From Salinivirgaceae bacterium (GTDB lineage: Bacteria > Bacteroidota > Bacteroidia > Bacteroidales > SZUA-534): a DNA stretch of 64,000 bases. Positions 51,628 through 60,876 of this stretch are shown piece by piece. The notes under the pieces are model-generated. The model did no database searches, was not told where the DNA came from, and worked only from the letters and a program-made list of their open reading frames with translations. Where the stretch lies: contig JAFXQB010000025.1 in the NCBI GenBank assembly GCA_017527435.1, forward strand, positions 186,001 to 250,000. The letters are read 5' to 3'. Within the stretch, counting starts at the first letter, position 1; every line of letters begins with the position of its first letter. Position numbers and translations under genes: made by a program.

Positions 51628-53237
51628 ATTTTGATTTTTTGAATATTGTTAAATACAGATTCGTCGGTGGCTGGATTTGTGAAGAATTCAGCAAGCGCCG
51701 TTTTCGGGCTTTTCATTATCAATTCGATGCATTTTTCTGTTTCTGATGCAGTTTTAGCCGATTGATAATCAATGTTTAATGATTCCGCCCAACCTTTTGC
51801 CGATGTGTTGTGCGAAGCCATTACAAACCGTTCGGTATCAGCATTTTTGGGTAGTCCTGGCAGCACTCTGAATATCTCGCCGCAGCCGTTATTAATAAGT
51901 ACGATGCGCAGATTCTGCGGCAGATTGGTTTGCCAAAGAGCGTTCATGTCGTAGAAGAAACTCAAATCGCCAATTAGCACAAAGACTTTCCTGTCGGGAT
52001 TTACCGATGCGTAACCAACTGCAGTTGAGAGCGTTCCGTCGATTCCGTTGACGCCGCGGTTGCAGAGCACTTCCACATCGGCATTAAGGCTGAAGAGTTG
52101 CGCGTAACGAACCATGCTGCTGTTGGCCAGCACTAGAGCCGATTGTGGCGGAATCTGTTCCAAAGCACGCTTGACAATGCCGAAGGGTGTGTGGCCAAAA
52201 TCCATTTTCTGCATTTCCACTTCAACTTTCGCGCTTGCTTTCTGCCACGTTTCCAGCCAGTTGCAGTTGACGGGTGTCAGCATTTGTAGAAAATCCTTCG
52301 GCTGCATTTCAATAATATGTGTCGCGCATTGGAAAGTGTCGGTGCAAGCGCCTTCAGCGTCCACACGCCAGCATTGGTGCGGCTTGGTGGCTCTTATGAA
52401 GTTTTTTATCCGTTTCGAAACAATATGTCCGCCAAGATAAACAATCAAGTCTGGTCTAAATTGTTCAGTGTCAGCGGAATTAAGAATCAAATCGGCATTG
52501 CTGATAAAATTCGGGTGGCTGCCTAAATTTGAGATATGCTCGCAAATTATCGGGCAGTTGAGCCGAATTAGTTCTGGCCTAATCCTTTCTGCTTCAGTCT
52601 TTTGCAACTGGCCAACAATCACCATCTGGCGTTTGGCCGAACGCCAGTTGTCAATGTCGGGCAGGCCACGCCGAATTGCCCTTTCAGTCTCAATTTCGGT
52701 GGCCGAGCAATCGAAAAACGGCTCGCTGATTGGCACGTTGATGTGGACGGGCCCGCACACGCGGTGGTTGAGTTCGAGTAAAGCATCGTTAATCAGACGG
52801 TTACAGTGCCAAAGGTCGGTGTCGTTGGCTGGCTCGGGCAGCGAAACTTCCTTGCGCACAAGCGTCCCGAATACACCCGTCTGCGGAATGGTCTGGCCGT
52901 TCATTTGCCCAATCCATGCGGCTGGGCGGTCTGCGGAAATAACCAAAAGCGGCACCTGCTGATAGTAGGCTTCAGACACTGCCGATGCCAGATTGAGCAA
53001 CGCCGAGCCTGATGTCACGCACACTGCGGCCGCCCGTTTCTTGTTGAGTGCCAGTCCGATGGCAAAAAATCCTGCACTGCGCTCATCGGTAACGGCATGG
53101 CAGGTGAAACTTGGGTGTGCGGCAAACGACTGCGACAGCGGCAGATTCCGCGAGCCTGGCGACAGCACAACATCCGTCACCCCATGCTGTTCCATCAGCG
53201 ACAGCAACTGCTGTATGTTCTTTTTTGTGGAATACAT
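51624..53237 (-). CDS. menD: SEPHCHC synthase MenD
   Basis: Thiamine-diphosphate enzyme that adds 2-oxoglutarate to isochorismate. 537 residues from the ATG at 53235-53237. N-terminal domain with [39 protein letters not shown] (about 25-63), central Rossmann domain, C-terminal ThDP motif [16 protein letters not shown]...INNGCG. ATGA overlap with menB. A TACTTTCG box (53258-53265) may give menD an extra promoter inside the operon. Confidence 0.95.
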   Translation of the reverse strand: MYSTKKNIQQLLSLMEQHGVTDVVLSPGSRNLPLSQSFAAHPSFTCHAVTDERSAGFFAIGLALNKKRAAAVCVTSGSALLNLASAVSEAYYQQVPLLVISADRPAAWIGQMNGQTIPQTGVFGTLVRKEVSLPEPANDTDLWHCNRLINDALLELNHRVCGPVHINVPISEPFFDCSATEIETERAIRRGLPDIDNWRSAKRQMVIVGQLQKTEAERIRPELIRLNCPIICEHISNLGSHPNFISNADLILNSADTEQFRPDLIVYLGGHIVSKRIKNFIRATKPHQCWRVDAEGACTDTFQCATHIIEMQPKDFLQMLTPVNCNWLETWQKASAKVEVEMQKMDFGHTPFGIVKRALEQIPPQSALVLANSSMVRYAQLFSLNADVEVLCNRGVNGIDGTLSTAVGYASVNPDRKVFVLIGDLSFFYDMNALWQTNLPQNLRIVLINNGCGEIFRVLPGLPKNADTERFVMASHNTSAKGWAESLNIDYQSAKTASETEKCIELIMKSPKTALAEFFTNPATDESVFNNIQKIKI

Positions 53238-53315
53238 AATCGACAAATCATGTTTGGCGAAAGTACAAAAAAAGCCGATGATGGCACTAAATTGATTCGA
53301 ACAAGACCGTTTGGT

Positions 53316-54443
53316 TTATCTGAACGAGTTAAGCCTTGTCAGCGTCTGCATCTTGTTTTCGGTTTCGCGCCATTCGCTTTCGAGTTCCGATTCGGGAAGA
53401 ATGCCGCCGCCAGCAATGAGTTTAACTATTTGTTTGTCAATCCATTTCATGCAACGCAGATTTACAAATAGGCGAGTGTCGGCTTGAGCGTCGTACCAAC
53501 CCAAAAATCCAGCATAATACTCTCTGTCGGCCGATTCGTTCTCGTTGATGAATCTTATTGCTTCGTCTTTTGGCAGTCCGCAAACGGCAGGGGTGGGGTG
53601 CAGTGCCGAAATCAGTTTCGGAAGGTCTTTCCCGTTGATATTGAAGAAAATATCTGTTTTTAAATGGGCTAGATGCGCAGCACGCACCGATTGCGGCGTG
53701 GTGGTGCTTAAAATGTTGCCAAACGTCTGAATTTGAGCAAGAAGATAGTCGGTTACGATTTTCTGTTCGTTACGATTCTTGGCGTCCCAATTGCTGATGT
53801 CGGGCAGTTCGCCATTTGTGCAGGCCATTGTTCCAGCCAGCGCAACGGTGTGCATCTGTTTGGGGCTGCCTTCAAGCAATATTTCGGGCGTGGCGCCAAG
53901 CCACATCCCGCTTTCAGCCGAAGCGAACAGATAGACAAAACTTTCAGGATAGGCGGCACAGGCGTCGAAAAATAATGGTATTGGTGATGCCGCAACAGTA
54001 AAATTGTCGGTTCTTGCAAGCACCAATTTGCTGAATTGCCCGTTGCTCACAGCCTTGTGAAATGCTTTGAATGTGCTTGAATATGAGTCTGATATATTTT
54101 TGCTGCGTTTCCCTTCGGTAGACAATCCGATATGGTTCCCAATCTCAAATTCGGTTTGTTCGGCATTGTCAATGACGATAACCGGCCATGTTCCAGTTTT
54201 AAATGGTGCAAAAACAAACCCTTGCTTAATTTGCTCTAAATCAGAAATATTTTGCAATTTAAGCGTTTGTTTTGCTCTAATCGCATGCATCACAGATTGG
54301 CTTGGCGTGCGATACAAGACAAAATTGTTGTATCCCAGAATCCAATCTTCAATTTGGCTTTCGTCCATAGTCGTGCAATTTTCCGGCGGCGAATTTATTG
54401 CGTGTTTCTCAAAAAACGCTGATAATATTGAAATCTTTGGCAT
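53316..54443 (-). CDS. menF: Isochorismate synthase MenF
   Basis: Chorismate-binding enzyme forming isochorismate, first committed step. 375 residues from the ATG at 54441-54443 (MPKISILSAFFEKHA); a longer frame to 54560 adds an unconserved leader. C-terminal chorismate fold: FSKLVLARTDNF, VYLFASAESGMWLGATPEILLEG, LHPTPAVCGLPKDEAIRFINENE, RLFVNLRCM and the last IVKLIAGGGILPESELESEWRETENKMQTL. First gene of the menF-D-B-C-E operon; 78 bp before menD. Confidence 0.93.
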   Translation of the reverse strand: MPKISILSAFFEKHAINSPPENCTTMDESQIEDWILGYNNFVLYRTPSQSVMHAIRAKQTLKLQNISDLEQIKQGFVFAPFKTGTWPVIVIDNAEQTEFEIGNHIGLSTEGKRSKNISDSYSSTFKAFHKAVSNGQFSKLVLARTDNFTVAASPIPLFFDACAAYPESFVYLFASAESGMWLGATPEILLEGSPKQMHTVALAGTMACTNGELPDISNWDAKNRNEQKIVTDYLLAQIQTFGNILSTTTPQSVRAAHLAHLKTDIFFNINGKDLPKLISALHPTPAVCGLPKDEAIRFINENESADREYYAGFLGWYDAQADTRLFVNLRCMKWIDKQIVKLIAGGGILPESELESEWRETENKMQTLTRLNSFR

Positions 54444-54669
54444 AAACTGGCATTGTTTTTTTTTAAATCTCAATGCCCAGAATGGCTTTTTCTGTGATAA
54501 TGTGCGGATCATTAATATTTTACATCGATGTAGGTTGCATAATGGACAGGCATGGTGCACGGCTTTAGTGTGGGCGTCGATGTTTTGAAACTAAAAAGTA
54601 AGGCTTTTGTCGTAAAAAACGCATATTTGCAATTGGACGGAACGATTGCCTGTCCGTTTGTAAATTATT

Positions 54670-55224
54670 ATGCAACACACAATTACTGTCGATAGCAAAA
54701 TCACTTTGCGCCCAACGCAGATGAGCGATGCGCCGCAGATTTTCGACGCGTTCAGCACGCAGGGCAACTATCTGCGCCAGTGGCTGCCCATTGCCGCCGA
54801 TTTCAACACGCTCGACGACGTGTGCGACTACATTGAGAACTGCGACTGCGAAGGAATCAACAGTTATTCAATAGTTTACAATGGACAGTTTGCGGGACAC
54901 ATCGCCATTAAACACGTCAGTTACCTGTGCCACATTGCAGAGTTGGGCTATTGGCTGACGAAATCGCTGCAAGGACGTGGCATTATGACACGAAGCATAC
55001 AAGCGTTTGTCAGTCAGATTTTTACAAAGACCACCGTGAACCGATTGGTAATCAAGTGCGCCGTGGGCAACGAACGCAGCCGACAGATACCTGTCCGTTT
55101 GAATTTCAAACTCGAAGGCATTGAGCGCGATGGTGAAATGTCGGCCGACGGCCACTACAACGATCTTGAAGTGTTCAGCCTTCTAAAAAGCGAATATGAA
55201 CAATCAGTTAATCAAAAATCATAA
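54670..55224 (+). CDS. GNAT family N-acetyltransferase (RimL-like)
   Basis: 184 residues, RimJ/RimL-type. Start TVDSKITLRPTQMSDAPQIFDAF, acetyl-CoA motif A region about 90-130 (LGYWLTKSLQGRGIMTRSIQAFV: Q/R-G-R-G-I pattern) and VIKCAVGNERSRQIPVRLNFKLEG. Acts probably on the amino terminus of a protein or a small amine; substrate unknown. Divergent from menF across 226 bp. Followed 26 bp later by the aldose-epimerase-like gene, likely co-transcribed. Confidence 0.88.
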   Translation: MQHTITVDSKITLRPTQMSDAPQIFDAFSTQGNYLRQWLPIAADFNTLDDVCDYIENCDCEGINSYSIVYNGQFAGHIAIKHVSYLCHIAELGYWLTKSLQGRGIMTRSIQAFVSQIFTKTTVNRLVIKCAVGNERSRQIPVRLNFKLEGIERDGEMSADGHYNDLEVFSLLKSEYEQSVNQKS

Positions 55225-55250
55225 GTCAAAAGTTAATAAATCAATAAATT

Positions 55251-56129
55251 ATGGAATGCCAGATAAGTAATCTGAATCTTAAAGTAAGAATCAACCAGAC
55301 GGGCGCCGAACTGTGCTCGATTGTGTCGCAGGCGAGCGGCCGTGAATTTGTTTGGAACGCCGACCCGTCAATTTGGGGCAGCAGCGCGCCAGTGCTTTTC
55401 CCCATTGTGGGCGGTCTGAAGAATGGTCTGTCGAGCCATAACGGCGTGACTTTCAGTATGCCGCGCCACGGAATCGTGCGCCACAACACCAATGTTCACG
55501 TTATCAGCCAGGAACAGGACCGCATAACTTTCCGCCTGACGGCCGATGAGCGCACGCTTGAACACTATCCGTTCCGCTTTGTCTTCGATATCAACTTCCG
55601 CGTCAAGGACAACAGTCTGGTAATCACACACGTAGTTAAGAATTCCGACAGCCAGGATATGTATTTCTCGGTTGGCGCGCACCCTGCGTTCAACTGCCCG
55701 ATTAACGCTGGCGAGAGTTACAGCGACTGCTACCTTGAGTTCAGCGAGCGCGAGACACTCTCGACAAGCCCGCTCACCCCTGACGGCTTGGTGAAGAACG
55801 AGAGCATTCCTGTGCTGAAAGACAGCAACATACTGCCGCTGACCGACCATTTGTTCGACAACGACGCGCTCATCTTCCGCAACCTGAAATCGCATTGCGT
55901 GACGCTGCGCAGCCACAAGTCGGACACTGCCGTGGCCGTTGAGTTTCCCGATTTTAACTATCTGGGAATCTGGGCGAAACCGCAGGCGCCGTTCGTCTGC
56001 ATTGAGCCGTGGCTGGGCGTTGCCGACAGCGTTGACAGCGACGGCCTGATTGAGCACAAGGAAGCCATCATCAAACTGCCTGCAGGCGAAAAGTTTGAAG
56101 CGAAGTATTCGGTTAAAATTATTGAATAA
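55251..56129 (+). CDS. Aldose 1-epimerase family protein (LacX-like)
   Basis: 292 residues of the galactose-mutarotase fold. Start QTGAELCSIVSQASGREFVWNADPSIWGSSAPVLFPIVGGLKNG, RHGIVRH (about 76-82, with catalytic-type histidine), VGAHPAFNCPINAGE (second histidine about 144) and the C-terminal acid region FVCIEPWLGVADS. Close to the COG2017 LacX branch rather than true galM. Bidirectional terminator follows at 56162. Confidence 0.88.
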   Translation: MECQISNLNLKVRINQTGAELCSIVSQASGREFVWNADPSIWGSSAPVLFPIVGGLKNGLSSHNGVTFSMPRHGIVRHNTNVHVISQEQDRITFRLTADERTLEHYPFRFVFDINFRVKDNSLVITHVVKNSDSQDMYFSVGAHPAFNCPINAGESYSDCYLEFSERETLSTSPLTPDGLVKNESIPVLKDSNILPLTDHLFDNDALIFRNLKSHCVTLRSHKSDTAVAVEFPDFNYLGIWAKPQAPFVCIEPWLGVADSVDSDGLIEHKEAIIKLPAGEKFEAKYSVKIIE

Positions 56130-56161
56130 CAATAAGTTACTTTATAACGGGCAATAAACAA

Positions 56162-56206
56162 CAAAAGGTTGAGACTCTTGCTACAGAGTTCTCAACCTTT
56201 TGCTTT
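56162..56206. terminator. Bidirectional terminator between epimerase-like gene and di-heme protein gene
   Basis: CAAAAGGTTGAGA (56162-56174) pairs with TCTCAACCTTTTG (56190-56202), a 13-bp perfect stem with TCT-AGA further inside. Confidence 0.92.
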
Positions 56207-56223
56207 TCAGTAACTTAAAAAAC

Positions 56224-57843
56224 CTAAATCGATTCAATAAACTTCACAATCGCGTCGCGGTCGGCTTTGGGCAGGGCGCGGAAGTTCTCAACCGACCATC
56301 GGGCGTCGCTCTGGCTGCTTCCGTGCCACATTATGGCTTCCATAACGTTGCGCGCGCGGCAGTCGTGCAGACGGTCGTCGGCACCTGTGACGAGACGTGA
56401 CAGGCCGCGGCCCCAAAGCGGTGTTGTGCGGCACCATCCCGTGCGTATGTCGTTAGCCATAAACAGACGGTGCTGAACCATATCGGTGTAAGGCCATATT
56501 TTCTGGTGCGGATAGCGCGGCATATCGGCGTTGCCGAACATTCCGTTGGGGTCAACAATGTTGTCGTCGCCTGTGGTCCACGATGGACGGTGGCAGGCGG
56601 CGCAGCCAATCTGGCGGAACAAATCGTGGCCGCGGGCCACATCGGGGTCGTCAAGGTTGCGGGCGGCGGGCACGGCAAGTCCGCGGTGCCAAATCATAAA
56701 GTTGCGGTAGTCGTTGTCGCTCATTTCGGGCTTGGCAATGTTCTTCGACTCGCCGTCAACTGTCTCTTTTCCTGTCAGATAGCGATAAATATCGTATTCA
56801 ACGCCCTTGTCGGTCTTTTCGGCGGGGAAGTAGTTGTAAAATTCGGCCTGAACGTCAGGGTCTTTCGACGCTGTGGCGGCATAGGCGGCCGTCATATAAT
56901 GGTAGCGGCGGTCGGAACGCGTCACGTTGGTAATGTTCCAAATAGCGTTGGCGCCTGCGGCGTCGAGCAGCGGACCGCGCGACAGTGCGTAGGTGAAGCG
57001 TTTGGCGTATTTCTCACCCGTCAGGCCCGAATACTGGCTGGCCCAATCGGTGCCGTTCCAAATGGCAGGGTTCAGGCTTGCGCCGACGGCTGTCTCTTTG
57101 ATATACTGCGCTTTAAGCGAATCGTCGGGAATGGCGTCGAGCAGCCCCGTGCCATAAACGCCGATTGTCGATTCGAGTCTGATACCAACATCGCTGATAG
57201 GGATATTGACAATCTCGCCGTTGCGTTTGGCCTGGATTGGCACGTAGAACGCGCTGGCGGGAATCTTCACTTCGGGATAGATTAGTTCGTATTTCTCGCC
57301 GTCGTCGAACTGGTTGCCCCACTCGTCGGTGTAGGTCAGCCAATCGATTGTGATTTGGTCTTCGTCAATCGGCGCTTTGAATGGCGCCACGGCCAATGTC
57401 TGCGGCATTCCTGTGACCGAAGTCAGATAGCCGTCGGTTGTAACGTCGTAGAGCACAAGCAGATAGCCGTTGCCCATATCGGTAGCCTTGTAGCGCGTCT
57501 GGCGCTTGCCGTGGCCGTACGACGGGTGGCAGTAAAGGCAGCCGTTGCGCACCATCAGCGGACCCAAGCCCTTGAAAGCGCTGTTGGTGTCTTGTGTGAA
57601 ATCGCGCTCAAAAAAGTACTCGCCCAATTTGAACGCTTGCGCGAAATTGCCTGTGTTGCAGGCAGGTGTGGGCTGTTCGTAGGCCGACGCGCCCGCGTTG
57701 AAAACCGTTCCCAAACGGCCGCCCGCATAGTACTCTTCGCTATCGACGGCCACTGGTGTCGGCTCGTCTTCGCCATTGTCGCGGCAGCCAATCAAAACTG
57801 TCGTTGCTGCTAATGCAAGTGTCAATAAATCAATGTGTTTCAT
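56224..57843 (-). CDS. Di-heme oxidoredictase family lipoprotein (DUF1111, COG3488)
   Basis: 539 residues. Lipobox LIGC at 17-20 anchors it to a membrane. Two c-type haem sites: CLYCH (102-106) and CAACH (414-418), plus methionines and histidines such as MIWHRGLAVPAARN and EAIMWHGSSQSD that could be distal ligands. C-terminal part matches the DUF1111 / di-heme 'thiol oxidoreductase' family: RTTPLWGRGLSRL, LHDCRARNVMEAIMWH. In other bacteria such genes accompany imelysin (IrpA-like) genes and are iron-regulated. Here imelysin is directly upstream (188 bp, filled with degenerate repeats) and a porin further up. A periplasmic redox step in iron uptake is the natural guess. Confidence 0.9.
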   Translation of the reverse strand: MKHIDLLTLALAATTVLIGCRDNGEDEPTPVAVDSEEYYAGGRLGTVFNAGASAYEQPTPACNTGNFAQAFKLGEYFFERDFTQDTNSAFKGLGPLMVRNGCLYCHPSYGHGKRQTRYKATDMGNGYLLVLYDVTTDGYLTSVTGMPQTLAVAPFKAPIDEDQITIDWLTYTDEWGNQFDDGEKYELIYPEVKIPASAFYVPIQAKRNGEIVNIPISDVGIRLESTIGVYGTGLLDAIPDDSLKAQYIKETAVGASLNPAIWNGTDWASQYSGLTGEKYAKRFTYALSRGPLLDAAGANAIWNITNVTRSDRRYHYMTAAYAATASKDPDVQAEFYNYFPAEKTDKGVEYDIYRYLTGKETVDGESKNIAKPEMSDNDYRNFMIWHRGLAVPAARNLDDPDVARGHDLFRQIGCAACHRPSWTTGDDNIVDPNGMFGNADMPRYPHQKIWPYTDMVQHRLFMANDIRTGWCRTTPLWGRGLSRLVTGADDRLHDCRARNVMEAIMWHGSSQSDARWSVENFRALPKADRDAIVKFIESI

Positions 57844-57955
57844 ATTCAGATAAATTTAGGTTCCATTATGCGCGACAAGCACCAAAGGTTTCCCCGTGGT
57901 GCCCATCGCATTCGACTTTAAAATCAATATATCTTTTTAGGCTTTTCAGTTTTTT

Positions 57956-58030
57956 GGTGAATCGGTGAACTGGTGAATTGTTGAACTGAAACTCAATCAA
58001 TTAACCGATTCACCGATTGACCGATTCAAC
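57956..58030. repeat. Degenerate GGTGAATCGGTGAACTGG repeats forming an imperfect inverted repeat
   Basis: The left half reads GGTGAATCGGTGAACTGG... and the right half reads the complementary CCGATTCACCGATTGACCG. 57956-57980 matches the minus strand of 20883-20907 at 24 of 25. It ends at the imelysin stop codon. Confidence 0.8.
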
Positions 58031-58031
58031 A

Positions 58032-59168
58032 TTATTCAATCTTTCCCTTCAGTGCGTCAAGTGCCTCGTCCAAATCTTCGAGCGCCTTAATGGCCTCGCC
58101 TGCCGAAGCGTCGGTGTAGTTGAGCACGAACGGGCGTTTCATTTTGTCAACCTTGTCGAGAGCGGTCTCGAGAGCCGACATTGCAGCGTTGGCCTCGCTT
58201 GCCGCAACGCTTTGCAGATAGGCCATCAGCGACTTCTCGGCTGGCACTGCGCCCGAAACGCCCAAACCGCCGTAAAGTGCGTGTTTACAACTCATTACGT
58301 TGTCGTAGAAGTCCTGAATCGAGTTTTGTGCGTTTGGCGATTCAATGTAGTTCGCGTCCTCGCCTGTATGCGGTGCGCCGATTTTCGAGTGAGCCACCTC
58401 GTCGATAATGTCCTGGCAACCCTCAATTATTTGAATGGCAGCCAATTCGACGGTTTTCCAACGCGAGCCTGCGTTTCCTGCAGTGCGGAATTCCTCGCCG
58501 AAGAAATCTTCTGGTTCCATTTCGTTGTCTTCCAAAACTTTAGCCTTTGCAGCCGTTACATTTTCAGTTCCTGCCCAAGCAGCCTCAAGACGGCAGGCCG
58601 AAAGGAACAAATCGGCGGCCACAGCCTGGCAGTAGTAAACCTCGTCGGCGGTCAGGTCGGCAGCAGCGCGCGGCTGTCCGTTGCGGAAAATCACATACTC
58701 AAGTGCGTGAAAACCTGTCAGATTCTGGCCTGTGGCAACGTTCTGGTCAATCACCGCGGCGTCGTCCTCGCTGGTAGCAGGGTGGTACTTGCTCATCAGG
58801 TTGTCGAACACCGTGACGTCGAACGGCCAAGTGTCGATATGCGGGTCGATTCCGTAGCCCGAAGCCGCACCGAACAAAAATGCCTCTGACCATTCCCAAT
58901 ACTGACGCGAAGTCTTCCATAAATCGCAGACAGTCTTTAATTTGGCATCGCTCTTGTCGGCAGCGAAAGCATCAATGGCGTCCTGCATTTTTGCACACTC
59001 ATCGGCCAATCCTTTGTATGTCGGGATAACCGTTTGGTTTACAAACATTTCGTTCGCCGTTTGCAACTCGCTGTTCAGTTTGTTGTCGTCTTCTTCATCG
59101 TCTTTGCAGGCCACAAACACCGTTGCAACCATCGCCAAAGCAATAATGCTTCTGAATTTCTGTTTCAT
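58032..59168 (-). CDS. Imelysin family lipoprotein (IrpA-like)
   Basis: 378 residues. Lipobox VFVAC with lipid cysteine at 21. The mature protein is all-helical imelysin: GxHxxE motif GFHALE at 152-157, DLWKTSRQYWEWSEAFLFG (82-100) and a second half AEVALEx-like KWKTVELAAIQIIEGCQDIIDEVAHSKIG. Imelysins are iron-regulated periplasmic/surface proteins; the GxHxxE site is thought to bind metal. Sandwiched between porin and di-heme genes on the same strand, so part of the same unit. Confidence 0.92.
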   Translation of the reverse strand: MKQKFRSIIALAMVATVFVACKDDEEDDNKLNSELQTANEMFVNQTVIPTYKGLADECAKMQDAIDAFAADKSDAKLKTVCDLWKTSRQYWEWSEAFLFGAASGYGIDPHIDTWPFDVTVFDNLMSKYHPATSEDDAAVIDQNVATGQNLTGFHALEYVIFRNGQPRAAADLTADEVYYCQAVAADLFLSACRLEAAWAGTENVTAAKAKVLEDNEMEPEDFFGEEFRTAGNAGSRWKTVELAAIQIIEGCQDIIDEVAHSKIGAPHTGEDANYIESPNAQNSIQDFYDNVMSCKHALYGGLGVSGAVPAEKSLMAYLQSVAASEANAAMSALETALDKVDKMKRPFVLNYTDASAGEAIKALEDLDEALDALKGKIE

Positions 59169-59215
59169 CTTTTTTTGTTTTTAAATTATTGATTATTAAA
59201 ATGTTTCCTTTTGTC

Positions 59216-59243
59216 TAATCGGCGAATTGGTGAATCGGTCAAT
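59216..59243. repeat. GGTGAATCGGTCAATCGG repeat, third site
   Basis: AATCGGCGAATTGGTGAATCGGTCAATCGG in the spacer after imelysin; same family as 57956 and 20883. Confidence 0.7.
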
Positions 59244-59244
59244 C

Positions 59245-59267
59245 GGACGCACGCAGTGCGTCCCTAC
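59245..59267. repeat. Palindrome GGACGCAC / GTGCGTCC
   Basis: GGACGCAC (59245-59252) pairs with GTGCGTCC (59256-59263), followed by CTAC. It fits the GTAGRGACGC...GCGTCYCTAC family of palindromes seen in the two LRR genes, here intergenic. Confidence 0.75.
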
Positions 59268-59308
59268 ATTCGCAATCCGTTCGTAATTCAAAAATCCTAA
59301 ATCATAAC

Positions 59309-60607
59309 TCATTTGAACCATCCGCAATACGCCACGCCCACCGAAACCGACGGCTCGTTGTTGTATGGCGATTGGTAGAATCTTTCGGAATATTCGGCTT
59401 TCACAACAATCTCGGGCAGCGGGAAGTAGTTCACACCCAACGCGATACGCTGTTTGCCGCACCATTCGTAGGCGGCGGCGTTGGTGCCTTTCAGCATCGA
59501 GTCGTACCACTCATACCGTCCGAACAGGATAAGTTTCTGATTTTCATCTGCAAAGCGACCGATATGGCCGAAAATATTGTAGCCGATTTCGCCACCCGCT
59601 GTGGCGGCATCACTGGCCACGGGCTGGTGCTTGCTGGGGCTGCCGTCCTGCCCAACGTGAGTGGGGAAGTTCTTGTTGAAGGCCGTAATCTGGTCGGCAT
59701 CAGACAAATGCGCCCACAGAGCGTTGCCGCGAATGGTCAGATTGGCGGTGCGGTACTGAAAATCGAAAGTGCCAATGGCGAGCGCGCCCTCAACACCATC
59801 GTATTTCGCGCCAATGCTTTTCTGCGTGTTGCGGAAAGTGAGTCCGTAGTAGCCGCTCACCGACAGCCGCAAGCCCGCAACCGGCTGATTGTCAATTCGT
59901 GCCGCAACTGCGTATTTGTTTGCAATCTTAAACTCGTAGGGGCTGCCCGCGCCGTATTTCACAAAGCAGTCGGCGCCAAAACGCTCGGCATCCAATCCCG
60001 ACAGAAACTGCGCCTCGTAGCGCCAACCTTCGGCTTTGCCCCAAACGCTCACGCCCGTCTGGTGCCACGTGCAGGGAAGCATAGCGCTCTCACCTTCAGG
60101 CCGATAGACGGTGAAAAACTCAATCGGCATATGGTGCTGATTCACGGCGCCCACTGGCACAACAAACTCGCCAACGCGAATGTTCAGCGCCTTGCCGAAA
60201 CTCTTCTGCAACCAAAACTGCTCAAGCGCAACCTCGCCGCCGCGCTCAATCTCGGCCTCGTACTCACCCGACTCGTCGGCGTCAATCTCAACAGCCGACT
60301 CGGTTCCGCCGTGCTCAAACTCAATTTCAGAGCCCATCGTCCAACCGCGGCCGAAGTCGTAGCCAATATTGAGCACCACGTGCGGCAGGTCGAACTGTCC
60401 GTGGCTGCCGTCGTCTTTGTGCTGCTCGGGGAAGCGGTAGCGGTTGAAATGGTCGCTGTAGAAGTTGCGCGTCATCACCGCCTCGCCGTATCCGCCAATC
60501 GAGAGTCGGCTGAAAGGTTTTGCAGCGGTGGTGTCCTGCGCCTGTGCCGCGCCCACCGTCAGAACGGCGGCCACGGCCATTATCATTGTTTTGTTTGTCA
60601 TCATCAT
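59309..60607 (-). CDS. Outer-membrane porin-like beta-barrel protein
   Basis: 432 residues from ATGATGATG at 60599-60607 (MMMTNKTMIMAVAAVLTVGAAQAQ), which gives a signal peptide cut after QAQ; the frame is open further upstream but without sense. The mature protein is a barrel of amphipathic strands ending in Trp-Phe-Lys (VAYCGWFK). It contains LPHVVLNIGYDFGRGWTMGSEIEFEHG and EQFWLQKSFGKALNIRVGEFVVPVGAVN, typical of phosphate-selective porin O/P-like proteins in Bacteroidetes. Acidic loop ESAVEIDADESGEYEAEIERGG (about 95-116). Probably lets a metal or anion cross the outer membrane for the imelysin and di-heme proteins downstream. Confidence 0.85.
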   Translation of the reverse strand: MMMTNKTMIMAVAAVLTVGAAQAQDTTAAKPFSRLSIGGYGEAVMTRNFYSDHFNRYRFPEQHKDDGSHGQFDLPHVVLNIGYDFGRGWTMGSEIEFEHGGTESAVEIDADESGEYEAEIERGGEVALEQFWLQKSFGKALNIRVGEFVVPVGAVNQHHMPIEFFTVYRPEGESAMLPCTWHQTGVSVWGKAEGWRYEAQFLSGLDAERFGADCFVKYGAGSPYEFKIANKYAVAARIDNQPVAGLRLSVSGYYGLTFRNTQKSIGAKYDGVEGALAIGTFDFQYRTANLTIRGNALWAHLSDADQITAFNKNFPTHVGQDGSPSKHQPVASDAATAGGEIGYNIFGHIGRFADENQKLILFGRYEWYDSMLKGTNAAAYEWCGKQRIALGVNYFPLPEIVVKAEYSERFYQSPYNNEPSVSVGVAYCGWFK

Positions 60608-60799
60608 TTTGCCGAACAACGTTCTTTTTTTTCGACTGCAAATTTGATGACGCCGCGCTTGGCGGTCAATCCCCACAAATTGCCATTTTGGTAGGTCGGC
60701 AATCATAATAAATGATGATAGGGTGGTGGAATTATTAATTATTATTGGTATGCTGATTTTGGCTCTAATCCCCCGCAATCACCACTTTGCGCCCGCACA

Positions 60800-60819
60800 A
60801 ATCCCCACTAATTGGGATT
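60800..60819. promoter_or_regulatory. Inverted repeat AATCCC-N8-GGGATT, possible operator
   Basis: AATCCC (60800-60805) and GGGATT (60814-60819) flank 8 bp. It overlaps the TTG (60818-60820) of the promoter for the small membrane protein, so a bound regulator could block it. It lies between that gene and the porin. Confidence 0.4.
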
Positions 60820-60848
60820 GACGTAGCCGACAAGCCGCCGTTACTTTG
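60818..60848 (+). promoter_or_regulatory. Promoter of the small membrane protein gene
   Basis: TTG (60818-60820), 20 bp, TTACTTTG (60841-60848), one mismatch to TAnnTTTG. Start codon at 60877. Confidence 0.5.
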
Positions 60849-60876
60849 CGGCATAATAATTCTAAAATCTTGCAAA

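Noticed and set aside
59372-60694. 440-residue plus-strand frame
   Set aside because: Antisense to the porin; Ala/Val/His-rich product with no family.
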